From NCBI RefSeq assembly GCF_900566085.1, contig NZ_UPHT01000089.1, positions 1-52,108 of the forward strand: a stretch of 52,108 nucleotides of DNA, written 5' to 3'. A program made the position numbers and the translations under genes. Below, piece by piece: positions 1-10,966 of this stretch. This DNA comes from Mycobacterium attenuatum. GTDB lineage: Bacteria; Actinomycetota; Actinomycetes; Mycobacteriales; Mycobacteriaceae. The notes beneath the pieces were generated by a model that worked only from the letters and a program-made list of their open reading frames with translations, did not search any database and was not told where the DNA came from. Numbering within the stretch: the first letter of the stretch is position 1; each line of letters starts with the position of its first letter.

Positions 1-2276
<2,276 letters not shown>

Positions 2277-2345
2277 ACCGGGGCTGCAGGTCACCGGCGC
2301 GCTCCGCCCGTAGGCGACTCGTCGCCGTTCGGCCATAATGGCGCG

Positions 2346-3629
2346 ATGCGTAGGCTCATCCCGGTGAGCGCACGCGCGGGCATCGTCGTTACCGGAACCG
2401 AAGTCCTCACCGGACGAGTGCAAGACCGCAATGGTCCTTGGATCGCCGATCGGCTGCTGGAGCTCGGGGTCGAACTGGCTCACATCACCATCTGCGGCGA
2501 CCGTTCCGCTGACATCGAGGCGCAACTGCGGTTCCTGGCCGACCAGGGCGTCGATCTGATCGTCACCAGCGGCGGCCTGGGCCCGACAGCCGACGACATG
2601 ACGGTCGAGGTGGTGGCCCGTTTTTGTGGCCGCGAGCTGGTCCTGGACGCTGCGGTCGAGAACACGATCGCCAACATCCTCAAGAAGCTCATGGCCCACT
2701 TCGACCAAGGCGACTTCGAGGCCGTCCGGGCCGCCAACCGCAAGCAGGCCATGATCCCGGCCGGCGCGCAGGTGCTCGACCCGGTGGGCACCGCACCGGG
2801 TGTCGTCGTGCCCGGAAAGCCGGCGGTGATCGTGCTCCCAGGACCTCCGCGCGAGCTTCAACCCATGTGGGGCAAGGCAATTCAGACACCCGCGGCCCAA
2901 CAGGCAATCGCCGGCCGAACCACCTACCACCAGGCAACTATTCGCATGTTCGGCCTGCCCGAATCCGGCCTTGCCGAGACCCTGCGTACCGCCCACACAT
3001 CCATTCCCGGCTACGACCGGCTCGAGGTCACCACATGCCTGCGCCGCGGGGAGATCGAGATGGTCACCCGCTATGAGCCGCCCAACGCCGACGCGTACGC
3101 GCAGCTGACCAAGCTGCTGCGGGACAAGCATGGCCACCAGATCTATTCCGAGGACGGCTCCCAGGTCGACGATGTGGTCGCCCGGATGCTGGCCGGCCGG
3201 TGGATAGCCACCGCGGAATCCTGCACCGCCGGGCTGTTTTCGGCACGGCTGACGGACCGTCCCGGTTCGTCGGACTACGTGGCCGGTGGCGTGGTCGCCT
3301 ATTCCAACCACGCGAAAACAGAACTACTCGGCGTCGACGCCGCACTGATCCAGACGCACGGCGCCGTGTCCGAACCGGTGGCCCAGGCGATGGCGGCGGG
3401 TGCGCTGCAACGTTTCGGCGCCGACACCGCCGTCGCGATCACCGGGATCGCCGGACCCGGCGGGGGAACGCAGGAAAAGCCGGTGGGAACGGTGTGCTTC
3501 ACCGTGCTGCTCGACGACGGCCGCACCCGCACCCGCACGCTGCGGCTGCCCGGAAACCGGTCCGACATCCGCGAACGCTCGACGACCGTGGCCATGCACC
3601 TGCTGCGCCGGACTTTGAGTGCCCCGTAG
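2346..3629 (+). CDS. cinA: CinA-like protein (MoaB-like domain plus PncC-type NMN amidase domain)
   Basis: The 427-residue protein has the two-domain CinA layout. Residues about 10-180 form the molybdopterin-binding-like COG1058 domain ([24 protein letters not shown]), linked in related proteins to ADP-ribose pyrophosphatase activity. Residues about 270-425 form the PncC nicotinamide-nucleotide amidase domain with the nucleophile motif AESCTAG and the downstream [12 protein letters not shown]. The role is NAD by-product recycling in the cytosol; the name 'competence/damage-inducible' is historical. Length and sequence fit Rv1901 (430 residues). The start is uncertain: ATG 2346 gives the longest form, while GTG 2364 ([11 protein letters not shown]) matches the family N-terminus better and has an AGG upstream. 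Its TAG (3627-3629) and the stop of the convergent nanT are one base apart. Confidence 0.93.
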   Translation: MRRLIPVSARAGIVVTGTEVLTGRVQDRNGPWIADRLLELGVELAHITICGDRSADIEAQLRFLADQGVDLIVTSGGLGPTADDMTVEVVARFCGRELVLDAAVENTIANILKKLMAHFDQGDFEAVRAANRKQAMIPAGAQVLDPVGTAPGVVVPGKPAVIVLPGPPRELQPMWGKAIQTPAAQQAIAGRTTYHQATIRMFGLPESGLAETLRTAHTSIPGYDRLEVTTCLRRGEIEMVTRYEPPNADAYAQLTKLLRDKHGHQIYSEDGSQVDDVVARMLAGRWIATAESCTAGLFSARLTDRPGSSDYVAGGVVAYSNHAKTELLGVDAALIQTHGAVSEPVAQAMAAGALQRFGADTAVAITGIAGPGGGTQEKPVGTVCFTVLLDDGRTRTRTLRLPGNRSDIRERSTTVAMHLLRRTLSAP

Positions 3630-3630
3630 C

Positions 3631-4920
3631 CTACGCGGCTTGCGTTGGGACAAGCGCACTTTCGGCAGTGCCGAAACGGATGCCGGTGGCGTCCTTACCG
3701 ACCATGGCCAGGATCGCGACCATGGTCAACACCGGCACGATCGTCACCGCCAGCGCAAACGGATACCCGTGCGATGCGGCCAGATGTTCCTGAATTGGCA
3801 GGTTCAGCGCCGCCAGCAGGTTACCGAGCTGATAGGTCACGCCGGGATACAGGCCGCGAATGGCATCCGGCGACATCTCGGTCAGGTGCGCGGGAATCAC
3901 CCCCCAGGCGCCCTGCACGCAGACCTGCATCAGGAACGAACCCAGACACAGCATCGCCGCGGTCTGGGAGTAGGCGAACAGCGGGACGACCGGCAGCCCC
4001 AACACCGCGCAGAACGCGATCGTGTAGCGGCGGCCGAATCGCTGTGACAGCGTGCCGAACACCAGCCCGCCAATGATGGCGCCGACGTTGTAGACGACCG
4101 CGATCCAGCGGGCGGTCACGGTCGACAGCCCCGCCCCGTGGTCGGTGGTCGCGGTCAAGAAGGTGGGGTAGACGTCCTGGGTGCCGTGGCTCATCCAGTT
4201 GAAGGCGGTCATCAGCAATACCAGATAAAAGAACCGGCGGATGATCCGCGCGTTGCGCAGCACATCGCGAATCCGGGTCTTGGTGAGCCGCATTCGGCTC
4301 TGCGCGGCTTCCCACACCTCGGATTCCTTCACCCGGTAGCGGATGATCAGGCTGATCAGCGCCGGGATGATGGAAAGACCGAACAGCCAGCGCCACGACA
4401 GATCCAGCCAGTTCATCACCACCAGGCAGGCCAGGGTGGCCAGCAGGTAGCCGAACGCGTAGCCCTCCTGCAACAGGCCCGAGAAGAAGCCGCGCCGACC
4501 GACCGGAACCTTCTCCATGGCCAGCGCCGCACCCAGCCCCCACTCGCCGCCCATGCCGATGCCGTACAGCAGACGCAGGATCACCAGCACGGTGAAGTTG
4601 GGCGCGAATGCGCACAGAAATCCGACCACCGAATACAACGTCACGTCGACCATGAGCGGGATCCGCCGGCCCACGCGGTCGGCCCACAGCCCGAACAGCA
4701 GCGCACCCACGGGGCGCATGGCCAGAGTGGCCGTCGTGACGAACGCGACCTCAGTCTTGGTGTGGTGGAAGGTCTTTGCGATGTCGGCATAGACCAGCAC
4801 CACGATGAAGTAGTCGAAGGCGTCCATCGTCCACCCCAGGAACGCCGCAATGAACGAATTTCGCTGGTCAACGGTCAACGACGGTGTTATCACGTCAGCA
4901 TCGTGCAGCACGGGTCCCAT
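3631..4920 (-). CDS. nanT: MFS transporter, sialic-acid/carboxylate symporter-like (NanT)
   Basis: A 429-residue major facilitator protein with about 12 hydrophobic helices. The MFS signature between helices 2 and 3 is visible ([12 protein letters not shown]), as is the helix-4/5 region ([22 protein letters not shown]) typical of the sialate:proton and metabolite:proton symporters. The position after cinA matches Rv1902c, annotated NanT. Mycobacteria do not clearly use sialic acid, so the real substrate may be another small carboxylate. I chose ATG 4920 because AAGG sits 8 bases upstream; a GTG at 4929 is also in frame. It is divergent from the amidohydrolase, with only 47 bases between the start codons, so the two promoters must overlap and the genes may be co-regulated. 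Confidence 0.88.
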   Translation of the reverse strand: MGPVLHDADVITPSLTVDQRNSFIAAFLGWTMDAFDYFIVVLVYADIAKTFHHTKTEVAFVTTATLAMRPVGALLFGLWADRVGRRIPLMVDVTLYSVVGFLCAFAPNFTVLVILRLLYGIGMGGEWGLGAALAMEKVPVGRRGFFSGLLQEGYAFGYLLATLACLVVMNWLDLSWRWLFGLSIIPALISLIIRYRVKESEVWEAAQSRMRLTKTRIRDVLRNARIIRRFFYLVLLMTAFNWMSHGTQDVYPTFLTATTDHGAGLSTVTARWIAVVYNVGAIIGGLVFGTLSQRFGRRYTIAFCAVLGLPVVPLFAYSQTAAMLCLGSFLMQVCVQGAWGVIPAHLTEMSPDAIRGLYPGVTYQLGNLLAALNLPIQEHLAASHGYPFALAVTIVPVLTMVAILAMVGKDATGIRFGTAESALVPTQAA

Positions 4921-4967
4921 CCCGCGCACCTTGGGGTATGAAAGGCACGCGAGTAACTTCGAAAGAC

Positions 4968-6038
4968 ATGCGAATCATCGATGCCGACGGACACGTCGCC
5001 GAAAACCCGTCGCTGGCTGTCGAAGCACTCAAGCGCTGGCCGCAGTACGTCCAACCCAGCAGCGACGGGCGGCCCGGACTGCGAATCGAAGGCCGTAATT
5101 ACCCGGAGGACACGGGACCCGGCGCCGGCTGCCCGCCGCAGCACGGGATCACCACGGCAGCCGACCTCCACACCGCGACCACCGACGGCGTGCTCGGTGA
5201 CGCCGACCGCGATCACCTCGACACGATGGTGCTGTATCCCAGCCTCGGATTATGCGTGCCCAGCCTGGAAAACCCGGATTTCGCAGTGGGTTTCGCACGT
5301 CTGTACAACCAGTGGATCGCCGATTTCTGTGCGCCGTCCAAGGGCCGGCTGCGCGGGGTGGCCGTGACCCCGATCGAACACGGCCAGGTGGCCATCGACG
5401 TCATGGCCGAAGCCAAAGAGCTCGGGCTGGTCGCCACCCTGGTGCCGCCGGCACTCAAGACGCGCAACCTCGACCATCCTGACCTCGACCCGTTCTACGC
5501 CGCCGCCGCCGCCGAACTGCAGATGCCGCTCGGCATTCACGGCGCCCCCGGTATCCATCTGCCCAAGATCGGCGTGGACCGCTTCACCAACTACATCCAG
5601 GTGCATTGCATCAGCTTTCCGTTCGATCAGATGACGGCGATGACCGCGCTGGTTTCCGGCGGCGTCTTCGAACGCCATCCCCAATTGCGGGTCGCCTTCC
5701 TCGAAGCGGGCGCAGGCTGGGTGCCGTTCTTCATCGACCGCCTGCACGAGCATTACGAGAAGCGCGGCGACTGGATCGAGGGCGGGTGGCGCCACGACCC
5801 CCATGAATACTGGCGGGCCGGCAATATCTGGGTGACCTGTGAGCCGGAGGAGCCGATCCTGCCGGGTGTGATCAACGTACTCGGCGACGACTTCATCATG
5901 TTCGCCAGCGACTACCCGCACTGGGACGGCGAATGGCCGGAGAGCACCAAGCATCTGCGCACCCGCTCCGACATCAGCGAAGAGTCGCGGGAAAAGATCG
6001 GCGGGCGCAACGCCCAGCGCTTCTACGCGCTGAATTAA
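4968..6038 (+). CDS. Amidohydrolase-family TIM-barrel metal-dependent hydrolase (COG2159 type)
   Basis: About 356 residues. The N-terminus [10 protein letters not shown] is the usual opening of the amidohydrolase_2 family (PF04909, related to ACMS decarboxylase and gamma-resorcylate decarboxylase). Further family landmarks are [36 protein letters not shown] with an arm of DRLHEHYEK, and the C-terminal metal-ligand block [13 protein letters not shown]. The first motif is DADGHV-AEN, so the usual second metal-binding His of HxH is replaced, as in several members that act as decarboxylases. ATG 4968 follows GAAAG; an upstream in-frame ATG at 4938 and one at 4884 are less likely because the latter overlaps nanT. 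The next gene begins 15 bases downstream, so the two are probably co-transcribed. The substrate cannot be named. Confidence 0.85.
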   Translation: MRIIDADGHVAENPSLAVEALKRWPQYVQPSSDGRPGLRIEGRNYPEDTGPGAGCPPQHGITTAADLHTATTDGVLGDADRDHLDTMVLYPSLGLCVPSLENPDFAVGFARLYNQWIADFCAPSKGRLRGVAVTPIEHGQVAIDVMAEAKELGLVATLVPPALKTRNLDHPDLDPFYAAAAAELQMPLGIHGAPGIHLPKIGVDRFTNYIQVHCISFPFDQMTAMTALVSGGVFERHPQLRVAFLEAGAGWVPFFIDRLHEHYEKRGDWIEGGWRHDPHEYWRAGNIWVTCEPEEPILPGVINVLGDDFIMFASDYPHWDGEWPESTKHLRTRSDISEESREKIGGRNAQRFYALN

Positions 6039-6053
6039 TGGCAGGATCGGCGC

Positions 6054-6452
6054 ATGGGCCCTTTTCTGGTTCGTGCGGCGTTGACGGGGTTTGCGCTGTG
6101 GGTGGTCACCCTGTGCATTCCGGGGGTGCGCTTTGTCGGCGGTGATACGACGCTGCAGCGGGTCATCATCATCTTCGTCGTCGCGGTGATCTTCGGATTG
6201 GTTAATGCGATCATCAAGCCGATCGTGCAATTCCTGTCGATCCCGCTCTACATCCTCACCCTGGGTCTTTTTCACATCGTGATCAATGCGTTCATGCTGT
6301 GGATCACCGCCCAGATCACCAGGGACACCACGCATTGGGGCCTGCAGATCGACCATTTCTGGTGGAGCGCGATCTGGGCGGCAATCCTGTTGTCCATCGT
6401 GAGCTGGCTACTGTCGCTGCTGACTCGCCGCGCCGCGCGCAGTCGCGGTTAG
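6054..6452 (+). CDS. Four-helix membrane protein of the mycobacterial 'phage holin superfamily IV' type
   Basis: 132 residues with four predicted transmembrane segments: about 5-22, 37-57, 65-88 and 104-125. The pattern of short loops, the central NAIIKPIVQFLSIPLYILTLGLF segment (split here as NAIIKPIVQF then LSIPLYILTL) and the Arg-rich C-terminus (TRRAARSRG) are those of PF04020, to which Rv1903 belongs. Despite the family name there is no evidence for a holin or phage role; these proteins are conserved chromosomal membrane proteins of unknown function. It follows the amidohydrolase by 15 bases in the same direction and is convergent with the crotonase gene. Confidence 0.85.
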   Translation: MGPFLVRAALTGFALWVVTLCIPGVRFVGGDTTLQRVIIIFVVAVIFGLVNAIIKPIVQFLSIPLYILTLGLFHIVINAFMLWITAQITRDTTHWGLQIDHFWWSAIWAAILLSIVSWLLSLLTRRAARSRG

Positions 6453-6460
6453 CCGACCGG

Positions 6461-7252
6461 TCAGCGCGCCCGCCACCGTGGCGGTCGCTTCTCGGCAAAC
6501 GCGCGCGGCCCTTCTTTGGCGTCCTCGGTGTCGAAGATTCGGTTGCTGTGGCGAGTCTCGTTGTCGTATGCGGACTCCAGATCCAACGTCAGGCCTTCGA
6601 CGGCGGATTGCTTGGTTGCCGACACCGCCAGCGGCGCGTTGGCGGCGATCCGCGCGGCGTAGTCATAAGCGGTGTCCATCAGCCGGTCCGCCGCGACCAC
6701 GCGGTTGATCAGCCCCATCGCCAGGGCGCGCTGCGCGTCCAGCAGGTCGGCCGTCAGCAGCAGCTCCATGGCAAACGCGTAGGGAATCTGGCGCGGCAGT
6801 CGCACGGTGGTACCGCCGCCCGCAAAGAGTCCTCGTTTGGGTTCCATCACCGCGAACCGTGCCTCGGGCACAGCCACCCGGATGTCGGTCAGGCTTAGCA
6901 TTTCGAAGCCGCCCGCCACACACGTGCCGTTCACCGCGGCGACGATCGGCTTGTAGACCGGGAAGCGATGCAAGACGGCATGGATCGCGTCATCCTTGTT
7001 CCACCCGTCGGGCCGAGGGAGATCACCGGTGAGCTCGGGGATGAACCTCTTGAGGTCGGCGCCGGTACAGAAGTCGCGCCCAACGCCGGTGACGACGGCA
7101 ACCCAGGCATTGGCGTCATCGCGAAAGGCTGCCCAAGCGCGCGCAAGATCGCGAAAATGCGCCATGTCGAGAGAGTTGCGCGCCTCGGGCCGGTTGATGG
7201 TGATGGTGACAATGTGGTCGAGCTGGTCGTGCAGCGTGTAATCGATGCTCAC
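6461..7252 (-). CDS. Enoyl-CoA hydratase/isomerase (crotonase) family protein
   Basis: 263 residues with the crotonase fold. The oxyanion-hole segments are GADLKRF (about 63-69) and GTCVAGGFEML (about 108-118). Both glutamates used by true enoyl-CoA hydratases appear to be kept: one in GGFEML and one in FAVMEPKRG, followed by the GLFAGGGTTVRLPR helix. The protein is therefore likely a real hydratase or isomerase in CoA-ester metabolism, although the substrate chain length cannot be read. The start is GTG (7250-7252, MSIDYTLHD). It is convergent with the holin-like gene (8 bases between stops) and divergent from the STAS protein gene. Between those two starts, 7253-7539 is about 290 bases of AT-richer intergenic DNA with no gene that I can support and presumably both promoters. 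Confidence 0.87.
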   Translation of the reverse strand: MSIDYTLHDQLDHIVTITINRPEARNSLDMAHFRDLARAWAAFRDDANAWVAVVTGVGRDFCTGADLKRFIPELTGDLPRPDGWNKDDAIHAVLHRFPVYKPIVAAVNGTCVAGGFEMLSLTDIRVAVPEARFAVMEPKRGLFAGGGTTVRLPRQIPYAFAMELLLTADLLDAQRALAMGLINRVVAADRLMDTAYDYAARIAANAPLAVSATKQSAVEGLTLDLESAYDNETRHSNRIFDTEDAKEGPRAFAEKRPPRWRAR

Positions 7253-7539
7253 CGCGTTATTGGCCGGTTTCTCTTAGCAGTAGCAAGCTTTGATCAGACG
7301 GTAGTGACGTCGCCGGGACCGGGTGGGGCCGCGCAGTCGAGAACGTCGTTCACCGCACCGGCGTCGCCGTGAATTACGCAAAATTTGGTTTTAGACATCC
7401 TTCGTTTTCAGGATCTGTTACACATATGCTTACTACCACTGTAATAACGGGCACTCTTAGCCAGGACGATCACCCGCGCACCTTCCGACAGCCGGGACTG
7501 CACCACATACCACCTCACGACGACGGGACGTTGCACAAG

Positions 7540-7962
7540 ATGGACACTGTCGCGCTCGGAGCATCCTCCGGTCCCGCAAGCACGCGGCTGAGTTTGCAAC
7601 TAGGTGATGCGCAAAGCGGTCTGCGGGCGGTCACCGAATCCACCGGCTCGGCGGTAGTCGTCCATGTCGGTGGCGACATCGATGCCAGCAACGAGACAGT
7701 GTGGCAACGGTTGGTGACCCGCAGTGCCGCCATCGCCATCACTCCCGGTCCGTTCGTCATCGACGTCCGCGATCTCGAGTTCATGGGGTCGTGCGCTTAC
7801 GCGGTGTTGGCGCAGGAATCAGTGCGGTGCCGCCGTCGTGGCGTGAGCCTGCGGCTGGTCAGCAACCAGCCAATCGTCGCCCGCACCATCGCGGCATGCG
7901 GACTAGGGCGCCTGCTGCCGATGTACACGTCGGTAGAAAACGCGCTCTCACCGCCGGCCTGA
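7540..7962 (+). CDS. STAS-domain protein, anti-sigma-factor antagonist-like
   Basis: 140 residues from ATG 7540, matching Rv1904 in length (about 143). Residues about 30-130 form a STAS domain: VVVHVGGDIDASN (strand 1), VIDVRDLEFMGSCAYAVLAQE, which is the conserved region around the phosphorylatable Ser of SpoIIAA-like antagonists, then RRRGVSLRLVSNQPIVARTI and a final helix. The Ser in FMGSC is present, so the partner-switching type of regulation by an anti-sigma kinase is plausible. The frame stays open to 7369, but the extension lacks STAS features. ATG 7540 is preceded by GACGGGA. It is convergent with aao, with 3 bases between stops. No cognate anti-sigma factor is encoded in the window. 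Confidence 0.85.
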   Translation: MDTVALGASSGPASTRLSLQLGDAQSGLRAVTESTGSAVVVHVGGDIDASNETVWQRLVTRSAAIAITPGPFVIDVRDLEFMGSCAYAVLAQESVRCRRRGVSLRLVSNQPIVARTIAACGLGRLLPMYTSVENALSPPA

Positions 7963-7965
7963 CGC

Positions 7966-8928
7966 TCATTGCGCGCCGACGAGGCGCGCCACCTCCCGCG
8001 CGCAACCCCAAGACAGCGTTACGCCGTTGGCGCTGTGACCGTAGTTGTGGATACACCGCGCCCGGCCCAGCGGCTCGGATTCCAGCCGCACCGACGGGCG
8101 ATCGGGACGCAGCCCGGTGATCGTCTCGATCACCGGGGTCTCCTCGAGCCGGGGCTCGATCCGACGGCAGCGCTGCAGGATTCGTTGGGTCACCTCGGGG
8201 TCGGCAGTCTTGTCCCAGCGGCCGGCAATGCTGATGCCGCCGCAGACCACGCGCTGCGGGTGGGGGAAGTAGCAGACCCATTCCGGGGCGTCGTTGCGTT
8301 CCAGGAATATCTGCTGCAGGCCGGGATTGGACACCACAACGTGCTGGCCGAACAGCGGCCGCAACGTGTCGTCACCGGTCAGTTTCGCGGCGCCCAGACC
8401 GGAGCAGTTCACCACGACCGGCGCGGCGTCGGCGGCCTCGGCCACCGACCGCACCGGATGGATCTCGATCTCGCCGCCGGCAGCGGCCACCCGCCTGGTC
8501 AGGTAGTTCAGGTACTGAGGCATGTCGATCATCGGCAGGGTGGAGCGAAACCCGGTCGTAAAGCCCCCGGGCAGATCGGCCGGATCAGCTGGCCGCAGAT
8601 CAGGGATCAACGCGACCTGAGGCGGCAGCTCGGCGCCGACGGCTAGGTCACCGACGGTCAGCGCCGGGGCCATGCGAACCCCGGTGCCGGGTTCGTCGGC
8701 GAGTTCGCGAAACACCCGCAACGATTGCCTGCACCACGACAGCGTCTTGGCAACAGGTTCGGTGAACACCGGGCCCCACACGGCACCGGCCACCGCCGAA
8801 GTCGTGTCCGGCGGCATCGCCGCGGTCCAGACCCGTACCGGCCATCCCGCTTCCGCCAGGCACACCGCAGACGTCAATCCGCTGACGCCGGCGCCAATGA
8901 CGACAACCTGTTGCACGTGATCAGCCAC
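7966..8928 (-). CDS. aao: D-amino-acid oxidase (FAD-dependent)
   Basis: 320 residues of the DAO family. The N-terminal dinucleotide-binding motif is VVVIGAGVSGLTSAV (about 8-22), followed by the acidic/hydrophobic strand ending RVWTA. Later landmarks are VVNCSGLGAAKL, WVCYFPHPQRVVCGG, the substrate-region arginine in GLRPDRPSVRLE, and the C-terminal signature HNYGHSANGVTLSWG. It oxidatively deaminates D-amino acids to 2-oxo acids with ammonia and hydrogen peroxide. Position and length match Rv1905c (aao, 320 residues). The start is GTG (8926-8928). It lies 18 bases downstream of the secreted-protein gene on the same strand, so the two are probably one operon. Confidence 0.92.
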   Translation of the reverse strand: MADHVQQVVVIGAGVSGLTSAVCLAEAGWPVRVWTAAMPPDTTSAVAGAVWGPVFTEPVAKTLSWCRQSLRVFRELADEPGTGVRMAPALTVGDLAVGAELPPQVALIPDLRPADPADLPGGFTTGFRSTLPMIDMPQYLNYLTRRVAAAGGEIEIHPVRSVAEAADAAPVVVNCSGLGAAKLTGDDTLRPLFGQHVVVSNPGLQQIFLERNDAPEWVCYFPHPQRVVCGGISIAGRWDKTADPEVTQRILQRCRRIEPRLEETPVIETITGLRPDRPSVRLESEPLGRARCIHNYGHSANGVTLSWGCAREVARLVGAQ

Positions 8929-8946
8929 CGCAACACCACCCAGCCG

Positions 8947-9420
8947 TCAGGACTGAGGCACCCGTTCGCCGGTCGGGCCGAGCAACCCGTTGAGGATTGC
9001 CAGATCGGTTTGCAGCTGGGCGCCTGCGGCAGGGCCGGGAACCTCGGCCGGCGCGGTGCCCTCGCCGGAAATCTGCCAGGGCTGGCAGCCGGATGTCTTG
9101 AATGCTTTGTCGGTCGGCTGGATCTGCACCACCTGCGGCTTTTTGCTCAGGGCGTTGTCGAGCAGCGCGCCATCGGGGTTTCCCAGCCGCTTCCAATAGC
9201 AAGTGCCGTTACCGACAGGTCCGGCGGAGCTGTAGGTGCCCGGCGCAATATCGGTGCCCACCGTATAGGTGCCGTCGTGGTCGATGGTCGTCTTGGGTGC
9301 GGATGGCGGTGCAGGCTGCGGGTCGGCGGCGGCCACGTCCGCGGACCCGGCCCAGCCCGCCAGGATCAGTCCCGCGGCGAGAAATCCGGCGACCGGCGAC
9401 TTCAACCCCTTCAACCCCAT
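8947..9420 (-). CDS. Secreted protein with a GTYxVGxDIxPGTY domain (Rv1906c-like)
   Basis: 157 residues from ATG 9420 (MGLKGLKSPVAG), the length of Rv1906c (156). An N-terminal signal peptide (hydrophobic core GFLAAGLILAGWAG, likely cleavage after VAAA) is followed by a Pro-rich linker and one domain of about 70 residues starting GTYTVGTDIAPGTYSS and containing CYWKRL and SGCQPW. The two cysteines are suited to a disulfide outside the cytoplasm. This domain recurs in many actinobacterial secreted proteins and lipoproteins; its function is unknown. The frame remains open upstream to 9498, but that extension has no features. The 277 bases up to the divergent small membrane gene pair hold no other gene that I can support. 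Confidence 0.85.
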   Translation of the reverse strand: MGLKGLKSPVAGFLAAGLILAGWAGSADVAAADPQPAPPSAPKTTIDHDGTYTVGTDIAPGTYSSAGPVGNGTCYWKRLGNPDGALLDNALSKKPQVVQIQPTDKAFKTSGCQPWQISGEGTAPAEVPGPAAGAQLQTDLAILNGLLGPTGERVPQS

Positions 9421-9703
9421 AGCACCGCAGCGTACCGGGGCGGGCAGCCAATTTCGAACCGCCGCCACGGATCGAATCACCCGACGAGGACCGACCACCG
9501 GACGCGTGTGGAATCGCGGGCAGCACCAGCCCGCACGACCGGTGATCGTCGTTTCCGTGAAGCGGGGTTGGCTTATCCACTATCACTGCAGGTGCTGAGC
9601 GTGACGTCGCGGGACCGCGTTGGGCCGCAACGTAACTGGAGTCGACGACACAGGTGATGAGGGGGTCGGGAGGGAAAGGGGAGGACAGAATGAGGACATG
9701 ATG

Positions 9704-9898
9704 ATGTGGCTCGCAGTGCTGCTCATTGTGGGAGGTCTCGCGTGGTTTGCAGTGGGCTTTGTGCTGGTCACCAACGGTACCGCGGTGGCGCCACGCCGCC
9801 GCACCGACGAAGACCCACCGGCATCAAGAGGGCCGCCTCGCGGGTGGCGTGGCCAGACGTATTCCGCCGCATACCCAGTAGTTTCGCCGTCACCCTGA
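9704..9898 (+). CDS. Small single-pass membrane protein
   Basis: About 64 residues. Residues 1-25 (MWLAVLLIVGGLAWFAVGFVLV) form one hydrophobic helix; the remainder is a polar, Arg/Pro-rich tail (PRRRTDEDPP, GPPRGWRGQ) ending PVVSPSP. Three consecutive ATGs occur at 9698, 9701 and 9704; GAGGA at 9692-9696 is well spaced only for 9704. A second tiny membrane gene starts immediately after its TGA, so the pair looks like one transcription unit. I do not recognise the family. Confidence 0.5.
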   Translation: MWLAVLLIVGGLAWFAVGFVLVTNGTAVAPRRRTDEDPPASRGPPRGWRGQTYSAAYPVVSPSP

Positions 9899-10072
9899 AT
9901 GAAAACGCCGACACGCAATGACCGGCTGGCGGCGGTGGGGTCACTCTGTGTGTTGATCGCCGTCCTGGCCTGGTGCATCGCCGTCTTGGCGTTGATCACC
10001 GCCTTCGTGAGTCCGCCGTTAGCGCAGCACTTCCCGGGAGCGGGAAGCCAGATCACTGGTCCAGCCGGGTGA
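9899..10072 (+). CDS. Very small single-pass membrane protein, adjacent to the preceding one
   Basis: 57 residues from ATG 9899 to TGA 10070-10072. The N-terminus is basic (MKTPTRNDRL), followed by one long hydrophobic helix (residues about 11-36, including LCVLIAVLAWCIAVLALI) and a short tail. The ATG directly follows the TGA of the upstream small membrane gene (9896-9898), an arrangement typical of translational coupling. Its 3' end overlaps the convergent SRPBCC reading frame by 20 bases. The coupling and hydrophobic helix argue for a real gene; no family is recognised. Confidence 0.42.
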   Translation: MKTPTRNDRLAAVGSLCVLIAVLAWCIAVLALITAFVSPPLAQHFPGAGSQITGPAG

Positions 10073-10549
10073 CCCGCCCGGCGTAGCCCAGCGCATGCTC
10101 GTAGGTCTTGAGGTTGTCGCGCGAAATTGCCGCGTGTACCGGGCGTTCGAGAAAGAAGCGCAGCACCGGGTTGTAGGCGTGGTAGGTCTCGTGGAAGGTC
10201 AGCACCGTTGTGCCGTCGGGCTGTTCGTCGAGTTGGTGATAGCCCTCGGCGCGCGACCACAGCGGCGCGCCGACCGCCACGTACCGTGACAGCTTGTTGA
10301 TCTTTGCCTCCGTGACGGTCTCAAACGAGCGTCCCTTGCCGCCGGACAGCAAGTACTTGGGCACCTCGAAGATGCACGTGCGGACCAGCCCCGCACCGGC
10401 CGCGTCGCCTTCGTGCAAGATTTGCATGCTGCCGGTCGGCCAGGTGAGCACCCGCGGCCTCGGGGAATTCGGCGGCGCGGGGGGTGCAGTATCCGCCACA
10501 CCTTTTGCGGGGGCGCGTCGACGTGGAATCGCATGGTGTAGCTCTGCAT
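10053..10549 (-). pseudogene. SRPBCC (polyketide cyclase/START-like) protein, frameshifted
   Basis: The N-terminus starts at ATG 10549 (MQSYTMRFHVDAPPQKVWRI) in one frame; the rest (PRVLTWPTGSMQILHEGD, CIFEVPKYLLSGGKGRSFE, WSRAEGYHQL, TVLTFHETYHAYNPVLRFF, ending RVTRLDQ) is in another. The two parts join around the six-G run at 10479-10484. Adding one base there restores a continuous protein of about 165 residues with the alpha/beta START-like fold (small-molecule or lipid binding). It is therefore either a recent pseudogene or a homopolymer sequencing error. Its ATG overlaps the TGA of the upstream nitroreductase stump (TGATG), so the two were once translationally coupled. Confidence 0.75.
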
Positions 10550-10755
10550 CAGCTTTCTCCAGCAGGCTGGTGCCAGGTGTCCCAATAAGTGATGGTCTCC
10601 ACGGGCGGCCGTGCGGCGGGACGAAATTCGGTGCCGACCATGTAGGCCACCGGGAACAACGCCGCCTGGGTGACCGTGTCGGGTATGCCAAGCACCTCGG
10701 CGACTTCGCGTTCCTTTGCCAGATGCATGGTCGTCCACACCCAGGCCTGCTTTCA
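10549..10755 (-). pseudogene. Nitroreductase-family C-terminal remnant
   Basis: The frame reads TTMHLAKEREVAEVLGIP, then TVTQAALFPVAYMVGTEFRP and PPVETITYWDTW before TGA at 10549-10551. This is the characteristic C-terminal end of an FMN-dependent nitroreductase family (the 'ALIPVAY...P...YWDTW' ending). Upstream the frame is closed by a TGA near 10755, and I find no catalytic N-terminal part. Only about the last 65 residues survive. The next stretch upstream carries a different, plus-strand coding remnant, so the break is probably a deletion or rearrangement rather than a point mutation. Confidence 0.65.
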
Positions 10756-10966
10756 GGTCGCCCATGGCAGCCACCGGCGCCGAGAAGCGATGCTGTGGCA
10801 AAAGATTGACGACTCTCACAACTACACGACGCTGGTGCACCTGCTGACCAACGATGTTCCGCCGGAGCACCGGGGGCCAGGCAGCTACATGTTCGAGGCG
10901 CTGAAATATCGCGACCAGTGGCAGAGCCGGTTGCTGCGCACATCGGCGTGGTCGCCGCTTTACTGA
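10756..10966 (+). pseudogene. Unidentified coding remnant, C-terminal part
   Basis: The plus frame ending TGA 10964-10966 reads like genuine protein: AMLWQKIDDSHNYTTLVHLL, then TNDVPPEHRGPGSYMFEALK and a C-terminus YRDQWQSRLLRTSAWSPLY. Composition is balanced, unlike the Arg/Pro-rich shadow frames around it. Its 5' continuation runs antisense into the nitroreductase stump, so no N-terminus exists here. The last codons overlap the convergent nitronate monooxygenase stop. I cannot name the family. Confidence 0.4.
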
